From Rhabditophanes sp. KR3021 (taxonomy: Eukaryota; Nematoda; Chromadorea; Rhabditida; Alloionematidae): DNA of 64,000 bases. This document shows, in pieces, positions 22,672 through 34,050 of this stretch. The DNA lies in NCBI GenBank assembly GCA_963281155.1, contig CAUJLY010000003.1, positions 744,001 to 808,000 of the forward strand, in the 5' to 3' direction. The notes under the pieces are model-generated. The model did not search any database, had not been told where the DNA came from, and worked only from the letters and a program-made list of their open reading frames with translations. How positions within the stretch are numbered: position 1 is the first letter of the stretch; each line of letters starts with the position of its first letter. Both the position numbers and the translations under genes were made by a program.

Positions 22672-23670
22672 TTAGACCTCAAAAATTCCAGTAGAAATTT
22701 CTAAAAGCTTTTGACATCCTGTTCGCCTTCCTTTAACGAATCCTAAAATATGGGCTGGGTTGTCGTGGTAAAGTGGGGCGTGAATATTAATGTGGCTTAG
22801 ACATTTCAAGTTATCCAACGTCAAGAAGAGATCATTTAAAAAGTCCTTGTAGTAGGTGAAGGATTCATCCTTGTAGATACGGATAGTCACTAATTTCAGT
22901 TCATTTCTGATCTTTCCATCGACTAAGGCATTAAAAATCCTTTGGACATGTAGTGACTCTTTCTTGGGAATATTCAGGGCCACGTCAAGTTGTTGAAATG
23001 ATGGTGACTTGCCTAAACAGGAATCAAAAGAGAGGATATTATCAAGTAGATAACAAATTACCCAAATTAAAGGCCTTGAAAACGGGGTTGATGTACTTGG
23101 AAAATATTCCAAGCGTAGACAGGTATCCATAGTATAGCTTAGCTTGACTACAATCAATGGATCTATCTAGAATGATATTTTTATTATTATTGAACCTTAA
23201 TGTCATCTTTAGCAGGGATTGACAGTTCATTGAGATCAGGCGTACTATTTTTGAGTATAGTCGTTGAGAAGGTGATTCACATGTAGGTTCGCCTTTCTCT
23301 ACCTCATCTGCATCTATCTCGATTTCGACTTGTTTGATGACGAACTTATTGCGGAGGGCTTCTTTTATCATGCCGTTGGAAAAAGATTCATTGTTTACGA
23401 GATCTTTTTTGAAACTTATTTTTTCAACACTTATAATTTGGCGGGCGTATTTTGCGATCGTATAAAGACACTCGGAAAAGTAGGCTTTTTGGCCGGATTG
23501 GAAGACAGCAAATGATTCACTTCCGATTTCAATATGTTTAAGGTGATTCCATTCTGATTTAAAGACAGAAGAGTCAGAATTGGCCTAAAAAGTTTAAATT
23601 AAAAGCCAACAAAAACACAACTTACTTGGTTAGCTGTTGGATCCCTTAAGTTAACAATAACTTTCTGCAT
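22672..23670 (-). CDS. Unrecognised 302-aa protein
   Basis: Three exons on the minus strand, 23626-23670, 23062-23584 and 22672-23012, with introns of 41 and 49 nt and consistent phases, give 302 aa. The protein is soluble, rich in Lys/Ile/Leu, with regularly spaced hydrophobic stretches such as HLKHIEIGSE, VRLISMNCQSLLKMTL and LKLVTIRIYKDES. This resembles the leucine-rich-repeat-like C-terminal halves of nematode F-box proteins (FTH/FBA type), but no F-box is seen at the N-terminus. It may be a lineage-specific gene of a fast-evolving family. The gene model is supported by splice sites; no function is proposed. Confidence 0.6.
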
Positions 23671-24763
23671 CTTTTTCTATATTTATACAAAAGTATATCC
23701 AAATAGTAATAGAAAAACTTTTAAAGAATATACCTGCAAAAATTATTCTTTTTATAGGTAATTCTTATCATAAATGTAAAAGAGCGCGTAATCAAAACAT
23801 CATTCCCTTTTCAGATCAGCAACATCATTTGTCGTGGACAATTTTTTTTATATCAAAGCCATCGACAGCACAAACAGATATTAATAATTGATATCACAAA
23901 AGGTTGGACATGCAGAACAAAGGGGGTTTTGTGTAAATAAAGTTTAAATATATAAATTATTTAGATGGTATTTTCTCCTTTAATAAGGTAAGGTTGTTTG
24001 GAGAGGGAGAGAGACAACTACCAAAAAAAGTTACTTTCAAGTTAATATACTAACTAAACTTTAATTGATAGAGGATGAATTTGGTGTGCGTTTTATTAGT
24101 AATAAGATTAACTTATAATCAAACGCCAATGTGCAGTCAAAAATAGACACATGTACGATGATCATCAAAACAAAACACCATCGTCATTCTTTTTTCATGG
24201 ACAAAAAAAAGATATCATGTAATAGTTAAGTTTGTTTTGTGATCATCACCACAACGTGCGGATTTCAAAAACAAAAATAGGATGGTTTTAAGGATTAAAG
24301 CTAAAAACAAATTACTTCCAAAAAAGTAAGCAGTGTGCATGTTTACTTTTCCAAAAAAACACCACCAAATAAATGAATGGTTATTTTAGAAATGGAGAAG
24401 GCGATTTTATATACCTAATCAGTACCTGCAGCCCATTCTCTTATCTTTAACTTTTTTATTTTCAGTGACACAATTTTTGATTCTCCCAAATACGCATCCA
24501 CATGTCATCTTTTATGGCCCGAAAAAAGAACAAGCTTTGAACATTTAAAATCTTTATGTGTGCATAGACCTCTAGATTATTGTTGATTGGTTACCTTATT
24601 CTAATAAAAGTATATTTAATAACGTGTATTGGTTAATCTAAAAGCTTTTCCTTTAAAGTACAAAATAATAAAATTGATAAGTACTTGTTTACCAGACCAA
24701 AAAAGACAACTGACACAGAAATTCATTTTTAATACAAAATAAACTTTATTAAAATACAGATAA
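23671..24763. other. Intergenic, AT-rich
   Basis: Between the unrecognised gene and the 3' end of ATP13A1, both on the minus strand. AATAAA (minus) at 24745-24750 is the likely ATP13A1 polyadenylation signal, 14 bp past the stop. No other feature seen. Confidence 0.5.
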
Positions 24764-27700
24764 TTATGGGCGTGCATCGCCTAACAAATAATTTAAAACT
24801 GAGTCAACAAGGTAGCAACCGGCAATGTCTCCAAATAAGATGGCTACAAAGAGATTTCTGAATTGGTCAGGAAATTCAACTAATTCGAATTGAGTTGCCA
24901 TGGATTGGAATGAGTTGGAGGCGAGCATGAAGACGACGGCGGTGGCGGAGCCTGCGCTGTAAAGCAATGGCTTGTTTTCCCACAAACTTTCCATGAACGG
25001 ACGACCCTAAAATTAAGAAATTGTGGTGAATTTTTCGATTAGATTAAATTACCCTGTAATTGACTACAAACGTTGATATTTGCAAAGTCATGGACAACAA
25101 ATATACGGCTGAATTCAGTAAACTGGGTTTGAATTTGGTGTCTGGGGTGATTACTTCTGCTTGTGGATCGTAAAAGTTGGCAAGATCAAGTACTTGAATT
25201 AGACAATAGAAGTGGATGATAAATTGACAGGTGACAGTTAGCAATGTGTAGACATTGAAAATATTTGGTATTGGTCTTTGTTTGGATAAGGTATTTAGTG
25301 GCTTGGAGCGGGTGATGAACAAAAAACAAGAAGCTAGAAGGAGCCCTTGCAAGGTTTGCTGGTAGTCTGAGGATCTGATGCCGGCTGAGTATAACACTGA
25401 TTGAGAGTAAGCGGAGACGAGGGCATTTAGGGCTAGGATTTTGAACATTTGCAATGTTACCACCAAAGTACATCTACCTTGCTTGATAATACTACAAATT
25501 GAAGCGATGGAGGTGAACTTTGATGTAAAGGGAGCCGCGATGGAAGCATCACCTAGTTTGACTATTTGGACTTCCTCTGCATTCAAATCATCCATCATCT
25601 TCTGGACCTTCTTATTTTGTTCACTCATTTTATTGTGATAAGGATGGTCTGCAGGCAATCTCTTCAGCAAAAAGTCTGGAATTTGGGGCGGCTTGACAGG
25701 AACTGGTTTGGGAGGTGGTGGCAAACCGTCCTTCGTCTTTGTGGCATCGAATGGATGTGAAAGTAAAGCTACTCCTACGTGGGAATGTTTCAACGCTCCA
25801 ACGTCATTTGTTCCGTCTCCGCACATCAAAGTGATAAATCCAAGGTGTTTTAGCTCGTGAATGATAAGTTCCTTTTGCTTTGGTGAAGTACGGGCAAATA
25901 TTTTGATGTGTTTGATGATTTGACGAAGGAAGGGTTTTTCTTGTTCGTGTAGGAAAGCTAATCCACTGCCAGTAACACAAAGTTCATTCAAGTTAAAGAA
26001 GGAATTGTCCTTGGGCTTAAGTGGTTTCGTAATAGTTTCATCTACTGATTTCCATACCCAAGTATCCTTTTCATTTTCGAGCACCAATATTTGTCTTCCA
26101 TCAGCCGTAAATTTCAACTCCTTTGCAACATGACAAGCAGTTAGAGGATTGTCACCAGTGATCATTACGACAGTATGTCCAGATTCCTTAATTTCTTTAA
26201 TCATTGCCTTGGTATCTTTCTTTAGTGGACAGGAAATGACCAAAAACCCAGCAAACAACAAATTTCTTTCTAGATCATCGCGTGACAAGTCTTTAATGAC
26301 GTGTTTTTCCAAATTTCCTAATTCACTGTATCCTAATGCTAAGACACGGTACCCTGGAAAAAAGCATACTCATTTTTATATCAAACTAATTTTAACATTA
26401 AATTGAATTAATGTTGAAATATCTTTTTAACTGTAAAAGTAGATAAAAGAGAGATTAACTACCAGAATTCAACCTCGAATAAAAGAAACAACACCTTTTT
26501 GATAGCAAGGAACTTGAAGCACAACAAATTACTTTTGACAAAATTGTTGATTGCAAAATCTAAGAAGATGGCTGAGAATCTGGAATATCAGTTTCTGGGA
26601 AATACAAGTGGCAAATCATAAATTGGATAATGTAAGAGGTACTATTCCTAAGTTCGTCTAATCAACTCCACCAATGCATGCGAAGCAATTAGCATGTTAG
26701 TTAAAAATATGTTTGACCTCAGAATTGTGGTATAATCTATTACTGTCTTTTTTATATTTCAATGAATTTTTGTTTGAAAATGTTGGCCTAATAAATTTCG
26801 TTACGCTCAAAAATAAAATTTAGCTTTTTAAGGAGGCAAATGTGAAAATGACTTGTACTAAATATAAGTCTGAAATTTTTACTTTAAAAATTACCTGCTT
26901 GAGCTAATGCCTTGTAACCATTTTCATAATCTTCAGGAATGTTGGTAAACATGTTCATTAAGACTTCCGGCGCCCCTTTGACGGCTGTGATTAGTTGAGG
27001 TTCTTGGCCTTGTGGTGAATATACGGCAACAGTCGTCATTCTCTTCAAAAGAGAACTAAAGTGAAATCTTTGCAGAATCTTCATGCCTGGTACTTTTCCA
27101 ACAATCGGAGCGCATAAATCACTCTTTGATACCGTGTAATCTAACCATTTCAAAGTCGCCTTTTCCAATGGATCTCCTACAATATCTTCACCAAATCTAG
27201 CCAAAGAATGACAAGCAGCCAACACTCTCAAAGTCTCGACTCGAATATTGTCTACAGTAAGTAAATTGTCTGCGTCATTAGTCTTCCCGTCTTTACTAAT
27301 GTCAGCAATTCCATCAACAACAAGACTGTCACTAGTTAATGTTCCCGTTTTGTCAAAACAGCAGATATCAATCTTTCCGGCGAATGGAATTCTGAATGGT
27401 TCAGTACAGAAGATTCCAAGTTTGTGCAAAGCAACCAGTGAGTTGTTGACAGCTAACGAAAGTTCAAGTGGCAGCTCTGGAGGAACTACGGATGTGATGA
27501 TTAAAGAACATTCGACTAAGGTTTGAAATTTGTTGAATTCAGGGTCTTTCGATCTCGTTTCCCACAAATGCCAGGCAGCAGCGATAGCAAACACAAGCAG
27601 AAAAGAAATAAAGCCGAATGTTTCGAGGTTGTTTGCAGTAACTCTTTTGACTCCAAATAAAATTGTTCTTAATAAGGATCCCTGAGATGTACTAAAACCA

Positions 27701-28847
27701 GTTTGGAGAACATAGCAAAGACATCCACCATCTGGAGATTTTGGCAAGGTATCATTTTTTACCAGAAGAGGTGTATGTTGTACAATTTTAGTCCCACCAC
27801 ATAAAATATGCAATTTGGTGTCACTTTCAATGTTCAAATACCTTTGTTTCTCAAGATTTTGAACGGATTCTTTCATCTGAGGGACACTTTCTCCTGTCAA
27901 CATTGACTCATCAACGATGCAAGAACCTCTAAGCAACAATAAATCAGCTGGAATATTATTATCTTCTGAACTTCTTCCAATTGAAATCAAATCACCAACA
28001 ATAAGCTGATTAGACTTCAACTTGATCCATTTCTTGTTTCTATAAACATCGATGTCATGTGGCTTATTTCCCATATTTCTAATCTGAGTCATATTCGTCA
28101 TCTGCTGCTTGACTATTAACATTTCAAAGCAAGCCAACATAGCTAACGTGAATAATGAATAGTACCATAAGTCTTCCAAACACCACAATCCAACACAAAA
28201 CACTTGAAAAACAAAGAAGGGTGCAGTAGCTCGTTCGATGAATAATTCAGTGAAGGATGGAATTACCATTTCCATTTTATTGTCTCCGTACTTGAGCATC
28301 GTATCCTTTACAATTTCATCGGTCGTCAAACCAATCCAGGCATTGAAATATTCCATTGGATAATTGTTGTCGAATGTTAACATTTGGAAGGTCTTTTTGT
28401 CAGAGTCATGGATGTAGATTACTTTCTGAAAGTCAAACCATATCTTGATTTGCTTGTCTTTGAGTAGAGTTCTTCTTAGTGGTACCAATTCAGTCCAACC
28501 ATGGTTAATAGTCGGTTTTACGAGAACATGACTAGCTAGATGAATATCCTTCTGCCGGTCGCAAGACATCAAAAAACTGAAGCTCGTAAACCAATAACAA
28601 AATAATGCGAGCAATATCTAAAAATATCACTTAACAACAACAAGCATCGATAAAAATTTACCTGAACCAAGCATAATACTGCCAATCCCAGAGCAAATGC
28701 AAACCAATATTCTTCCTCTCCATACCATAACTGCCAACTAATCAAATAACTTGTATACAAAAACATAAAGGGCCCCACATGGTAGTGATAAAGTATATGG
28801 CGTGGCTTACACGTATCTACAGACAATATCAAATTATCAATGGCCAT
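24764..28847 (-). CDS. ATP13A1: P5A-type ATPase, ATP13A1 homologue (ER transmembrane-helix dislocase)
   Basis: Four exons on the minus strand: 28662-28847, 26895-28617, 25053-26353 and 24764-25006, giving 1150 aa, close to the usual 1,150-1,200. Diagnostic motifs: VDESMLTGES in the actuator domain, the P5A signature PPELPLELSLAVN in helix 4 (about residue 441), the phosphorylated Asp in FDKTGTLTSD (about residue 484), VMITGDNPLTACHVAKE and CGDGTNDVGALKHSHVGVAL in the P domain. P5A ATPases (yeast Spf1, human ATP13A1, nematode CATP-8) pull mis-inserted or mislocalised transmembrane helices out of the ER membrane. All catalytic motifs are intact. Intron 2 is 541 nt and carries a short antisense piece resembling the GIY-YIG repeat C-terminus; the others are 46 and 44 nt. 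The start is 192 bp from that of mRPL55 on the other strand, so the two share a promoter region. Confidence 0.95.
26559..26618 (+). mobile_element. Possible fragment of the GIY-YIG/zinc-finger repeat (antisense in ATP13A1 intron)
   Basis: Plus-strand SKKMAENLE followed after four residues by GNTSGKS resembles the [10 protein letters not shown] ... TNSDSDKAS block of copy B and SKQMAENVE of copy C. Only about 20 codons match, so chance is possible, but the antisense intronic setting is the same. Confidence 0.25.
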
Positions 28848-29039
28848 ATTCAGTTAAATGTCCGATAATTGAAAGGAAATGGTACTGAGAATGGAAAGTG
28901 TTGTAGTGTTCGGTGGTTGGAGTGACGTGTCTTTGGGTGATGAAGCAGAATTTAAATAGTAGTGTTGGGAACGATTGTTTGGAAGGTAGATGCCGTGGTA
29001 GATTTTTATTCAGTTGTTAATATTGTTAGGAAATATATT
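28848..29039. promoter_or_regulatory. Shared divergent promoter region, ATP13A1 / mRPL55
   Basis: 192 bp between start codons of two outward-facing housekeeping genes. No TATA box is obvious on either side. Confidence 0.45.
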
Positions 29040-29465
29040 ATGTCGAAGCTAATTAATGGGCTCAAAATGGGCATGCAATTGTCTCAAGCTGGCAAAGGAT
29101 TACAGCCCAATGCATTGACAGGTAAGTTGACAGTAAACATTTCAAAATATATCTCCTTTTTAGTACGCTCAAACTCAAATCGTGCCTCGATCACAAACGT
29201 CGGCAGAACCAACTATATCAAAGGATACTTAGTAGAAGTGATGCGTGGAGATGGTTCAGTTGTTATGGCTAGATGCAATCAGCCCTACCATGTTGCTCAA
29301 CTTCCTCTTGATTTGAAAAGTTTATCGGATGAAGAAAGGAGACAAAGACTCGCTGCCAGGAAACCTAAATCGAAGAAAGTTGTTGGGGAAGAGATCGACG
29401 ATGGGTTCAATGTGGATGAATATTCAAAGTTTTGGGACGATTCTAAAAGTCGTGATAAATTGTAG
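29040..29465 (+). CDS. MRPL55: Mitochondrial large-subunit ribosomal protein L55 (mL55)
   Basis: Two exons, 29040-29121 and 29164-29465, with a 42-nt intron, give 127 aa. The N-terminus looks like a mitochondrial presequence (basic, no acidic residues for 30 aa). The core NRASITNVGRTNYIKGYLVE, then MRGDGSVV and LPLDLKSLSDEERRQRLAARKP, matches the mL55 family, where the GRxxYxRxYPxLLVxPDGS and PLDLxxLsxEERRxRL patterns are conserved. mL55 is a metazoan-specific part of the mitochondrial 39S subunit. The ATG at 29040 gives a presequence of the expected size; an upstream in-frame stretch is AT-rich. AATAAA at 29520-29525 is the likely polyadenylation signal. Confidence 0.85.
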   Translation: MSKLINGLKMGMQLSQAGKGLQPNALTGKLTVNISKYISFLVRSNSNRASITNVGRTNYIKGYLVEVMRGDGSVVMARCNQPYHVAQLPLDLKSLSDEERRQRLAARKPKSKKVVGEEIDDGFNVDEYSKFWDDSKSRDKL

Positions 29466-29861
29466 AATTCGGGAGGTTGTCAGCTAATGTATAGTCTAAT
29501 AGAATAGAATGCCTTTAATAATAAATTTTTTTAAAACATTTGTGCATTTTATCTTTGTTAAAGATATTTAAATTAAAAATAATTAGTCTATCGGTTCCTA
29601 TGCAGCTTATAAATACTAAAGTATGTTTGTGTAAAAGGATCATATGTTAGTTAATTGTTCTTTGATATGATTGATATGTCGAGATCTCTAATGGGAATAT
29701 AGTTATTTATAATTGCTTTGGTAAACTACTTGTTCAATTTTAATTTGATACTGGAATGATAGATATATTTTAATAATTTAAAATCTTATTGAGATACTAT
29801 AAATTACAAACAAACTACAACAAATAATCAAACATTCGACGCAACAATATTATATTACAAA
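29466..29861. other. Convergent intergenic region
   Basis: Between mRPL55 (+) and the kelch pseudogene (-). Only the mRPL55 polyadenylation signal recognised. Confidence 0.5.
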
Positions 29862-31200
29862 TTATAACCAAATTTTGGAACTAAAAGAATTCATAAATGG
29901 CAGTCTAATATCAAGTATACTCCAGGTTTTGTTTCTCTTGTCGTATGACTGAATGGTGTTAAAATTACGTCCACCAGCAACAATAATAGATGTTTTATTT
30001 TCTATAGATCTGGCTCCAAAAGTTGGAATAGTCAAATCTGCTATTTTATGCCATTTGTCATTTTTAATATCATAAACTTGGCAAGCTGACTCAGTATGAT
30101 AATCCCCTGAACATGCAATTGTCTGTTCAAATGATGACATAGCAGTATAATATGCTCGAGTTGTAATATCAGTCAAAAAACTCCATCTTCCCTCTCGTGG
30201 ATCAAATCTAAACAATTTATTTTATTCAATTAGTACTGTTAATTGCCTTTGGAACTTCTTAGAAAAACCTCCTCCAGTATAAATAATATCATCTACAATA
30301 ACAGAATCGTGACAAAACATCCGTTCTAATAACTTTGGAGCGTTTTTATTATTTATCATTTCAAATGAAAGAAGTTCTGACTTGTTAGTTTCTAAGTTAT
30401 ACCTTAAAATGATTAGTTATTAATGAAAATCTTGTAACATACTTTTCTATTTTATTTGTATTGTCACCTCCTAATACAAATACATTATTTCCAATTTTTT
30501 CGGAGCCATGGTGTCATTTCCCGACTAATAAACTTCCGATTTCTTTGGCTGAATTCGATTTTATATCAACTTCAACAACTGAATTTGGTACGTTATATCC
30601 TTCAACTTAAAACATATACTTAATTTATTATTTCATAACTTACATAGAATCATTTTCGAATAACCACTTTTTGAAACACTGGGACGAACAAGCTTATTTT
30701 TATTCATTATTGCACTCATTTTGTTCCAAAGAAATTTAGTTAATTCAGGCAATGAATAAATTATTTAATTTGTTCTAACATACTTGTCTAATCATCAAGT
30801 GCATTTGTACTGGAGTCTCATAGAAAATGCCTTGATAAGTGATGAAATTCTTGTTCTTGATCCATTCAATTAATTTCGTCTGAAAAAGTATTAAAAGTTT
30901 GTTCGTTTACAATTATCTTCAGATCGTGTACTTCTAATACCATTTGAACTTGCAACAAATTAACAATCTTGTCACCATCAATTTTAAAATTATTTCCCAA
31001 ATGAATATATTCATAATAGGTTTTAAAATCAGCCAGTTAAAAAGCATGTTAACAAATACCAAAAAACATACGTATTTATTTATTCAGCACAAACAATTTT
31101 AAATTCAACCTTAATAGAAACGACCTTTTTATCACTAAAAAACAGACTGTTCCGTTTCCCTCAAATGGAATCTGTTAACATTGCGGTGAATAACAAATTA
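29862..31200 (-). pseudogene. BTB-kelch (KLHL-like) gene, probably inactivated (copy 2)
   Basis: Minus-strand blocks in order: a BTB-like piece around 31090-31170 (LFFSDKKVVSIKVEFKIVCA), a BTB end at about 30895-31000 (YYEYIHLGNNFKIDGDKIVN, then LLQVQMVLEVHDL), a BACK-like segment (TKLIEWIKNKNFI), and kelch repeats: NVFVLGGDNTNKIEKY, HDSVIVDDIIYTGGGF, and a final exon 29862-30215 with GRWSFLTDITTRAYYTAMSS, QVYDIKNDKWHKIADL and IQSYDKRNKTWSILDIRLP. An in-frame TGA interrupts GSLLVGK/HHGSEKIGNN in the kelch region, the BTB part is in more than one frame, and the last intron has a gc donor (AAAG/gcaatt) where copy 1 has gt. It is therefore probably a recent pseudogene; a working allele or recoding is less likely. 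KLHL proteins are Cullin-3 ubiquitin-ligase adaptors. Confidence 0.65.
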
Positions 31201-32667
31201 CGACCCATTAATTTATTTACTACAATTAATAGTGCGCGGTCGAAGGAACAGATTGAAATAAAATGATATCTACAAGACAATAAATATAAATTTGTCTACT
31301 GCACTTACTTGCTGTCCGATTTGGAGGAAATAACAGATTTGAAATAAAAGAAAGAACTTGTAATTTTGATAATTTTTTATTTGCCTTCATATTTTTTAAT
31401 TCCCCATATAAATTTAGCAGCTGTAAACACAACCAATCAAAAACCCCACAAACTAATGTATTAATATAATATAAACTATATCCTCGGATCAACCAAAGAA
31501 CAATGCTACCTAAATAAAATTCTTCCTCTGATTCATTTAACAACAGCTGAACAAAAAACTTCAACCTCAGCATTGCATGTTCACTATATAACCATTTACT
31601 TCAAATTAACATTCCCACAGATGACAACACATATTAAAATATATATTATTATATACTACACCACTACTACCAATTTATCACTTACACAACTTAGCTAAAT
31701 TTACTATCACCATGCATATGTGAAATATTCAATGAATTTTTAAATTTAATTCAAATAAATTTAGTTTGAGCTTACCATGTTCCCTCTAAGTTATTCATGT
31801 ATCAAAAATAACGTTACTTTTCCTTACAAAAGTGCACGGCACTCTTTTTTGTTTCATTTGAAAAAGTTGCTTAATTTTTTTGACACCTCTCTTTCGTAAT
31901 TTGTTGCCACAATTGAGCCTATTTCAGTTTATGTTTACAATTAATGAAATATCATTCGCAAATATTATTATTTCTATTCATGTTGAATCTTTTATTATTA
32001 TTAAAAAAAGACATAGCAAATATATTATCTTCCTTCTAGACTCTCTTGTTATTATTTAAATAATTTAGGAAGGGTGCCTTTACAATATATTTTTAAAAAT
32101 TGAATTTTTATTATTATGAGCTTTAGATAAGAAGAACAAAAAACTTTATCCATTTAACCACAATTTTTTCACTCTCTCTATCCGCTTTTTGGTTCCAGCT
32201 AAATATATATCATTTGAATCTACATTAATCTGCATCGTTTCATAAAATCCATTAATTGATATTTTAATATGGACTTCAAGGCAAATATTTGTCTTTCCCG
32301 ACACAATAAATTTTGTTTCAAACAATCTCATACAATTGTTCGTGCTTTCGAAAGTTTATTTTTTATCTCGTTTAAGCTTTTTTATACTTCAATATGTCTC
32401 CACTCTTTGTTTGCAAATACCATCTACCTTACAATGAACTACATCCACCCTAAACAAAACGACTTAAACAACACCATAAATGTTCCTAGTCGTGCCACTT
32501 GTTTTTGACTTTTCCAAATTATAGATTCCAAAAAATATAGATAATAAAGTTAATTGGATGTTCATTCTAGCTTTGCCAGACAAAGGCACTACCACTCTTA
32601 GCACCAAAAATTATTTAATACATAATTTATTTATCAGCACATATTACTCCTACCAGACACATTAGAA
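31201..32667. other. Intergenic, AT-rich
   Basis: Between the kelch pseudogene and the START-domain gene. A minus-strand frame at 31226-31573 (115 codons) has some protein-like character (KKLSKLQVLSFISNLLFPP) and might be an old 5' part of the kelch locus, but it matches no domain. Otherwise nothing seen. Confidence 0.4.
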
Positions 32668-33615
32668 ATGACTACTAAACCAGACTATAATGGTAATATC
32701 GTCAAAATACTGGAAGATTCAGATTTTCAAAATATTAGAAAAGTCTGCAATAACCACGATGGCTGGATAAAAGTTTGTGACAAAAAGAATACTAAATTGT
32801 ACACCATGACTGTTGATGATTCTCACTTTCCTATGTATAAAGTCATAACTGACTTTGAGGATGTGGACTCCTGCACTGCTTACGATGTCTTGCAGGATAA
32901 TATTTACCGCAAAAAATGGGACAAATATATGATTGAGAGCAAGGATGTTGGGGTTATTAATCCTAATACGGATGTTTGTTACTATGCGAGTAAGTTCATT
33001 TAGCCTGTTTGTTCAGATTTACACACATTGTTCTTTTATAGTCGGCTCCGTGGCACCTTTTAGAAGCAGAGATTTTATTATGCAAAGATCCTGGCTTGAT
33101 AATGGGAAAGAAAAGTTTATTTTAAGTCATTCTATTTGTCATAAGGTACATTTGTTTGTTTTACTTAGTTGTATTTAAATTTGCAGAATTATCCACCAAC
33201 AACTTCTCACATTAGAGGGAATGTGCATGTGACTGCTTATTACATTACTCTTCTTAACAATGGTGGGTCCAGAATTTCATATGTCACCCATTCCGACCCA
33301 AAAGGTACTTTCATATTTGCACCCATTAATTAACAAATAATTTAAGGAAAGCTGCCAGGTTGGTTCGTCAACAGAATAACCAAAACCATAGCTCCAAAAA
33401 TCCTCAAAAAGTTGCACAAAGTATGTCTGGAATACCCCGATTGGAAAGCCAAAAACCAGCCTTCTTTCAAACCATGGCTATTTCCTGAACAAGTAATGCA
33501 TTTGCCAAGGATTAATTTAGAAGATTGCTTGCCTCAAACTTATTCCAACAATGGTTCGATCGTGGACGAGTCTGATGTTAAAGGTACTTCAATTGATGAA
33601 GGAGATCAAAATTGA
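32668..33615 (+). CDS. START-domain lipid-transfer protein (STARD10/PCTP-like)
   Basis: Four exons, 32668-32989, 33042-33145, 33187-33304 and 33347-33615, with introns of 41-52 nt and agreeing phases, give 270 aa. One START domain covers most of it: GWIKVCDKKNTKLYTM, DVLQDNIYRKKWDKYM, PFRSRDFIMQRSW, the VYxxH-like SHSICHKNYPP, and the C-terminal helix WFVNRITKTIAPKILKKLHK that closes the lipid pocket. The pattern fits the PCTP/STARD2-STARD7-STARD10 group, which moves phosphatidylcholine or phosphatidylethanolamine between membranes. No signal peptide, so cytosolic. The tail is acidic and Ser-rich, possibly phosphorylated as in STARD10. AATAAA at 33647-33652 is the polyadenylation signal. Confidence 0.88.
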
Positions 33616-34050
33616 AGTTTGTAGCCATTTAATATAATTTTCACTCAATAAATCGTTACACAAGATTTGTTTAATAGTATCTCGTTAAGAAAGATGCATA
33701 TTGTTTGTGTACTTTACTTTGTTAAAAGAAGTTCATCTTGATTTGGTGTGTGGTAAGGAGAGATGTAAACGTAACAAAATTTCATGTTTTACACTGTAAA
33801 ATAGTCTTTTTCCAAAGGCTTTCGTTGTGTGACACAGAATGATGATTATAAAATGTGAAAGCTCGCAAGCTCATTCATTCCCGTTTGCTCTTTACATCAT
33901 TAAGCTTTTGAAGATGTAATCAAAAAAGTTCTTCCTCATTGTTTCTTTCGAAAGCTGTTGATGGATGAAGCTATGATAGTAAAATATAATTGCTTGATTG
34001 TCTTTTTTTGCTAAATATTAAGATGGTCCTTTTCAGATTGCTTGGTAAAA
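33616..34050. other. Intergenic region upstream of plastin
   Basis: About 430 bp, read for EF-hand-coding exons because plastins normally have them; none found. A strong acceptor (ccttttcag) at 34028-34036, 14 nt before the plastin ATG, has no matching upstream exon and could be a spliced-leader acceptor. Confidence 0.5.
34028..34036 (+). promoter_or_regulatory. Possible trans-splice acceptor of plastin
   Basis: ccttttcag, matching the nematode splice acceptor consensus, 14 nt upstream of the start codon. Confidence 0.4.

Noticed and set aside
31226..31573. 115-codon minus-strand frame upstream of the kelch pseudogene
   Set aside because: Could be an old 5' exon but shows no BTB pattern, and its junction with the next block is not in frame; left as intergenic.
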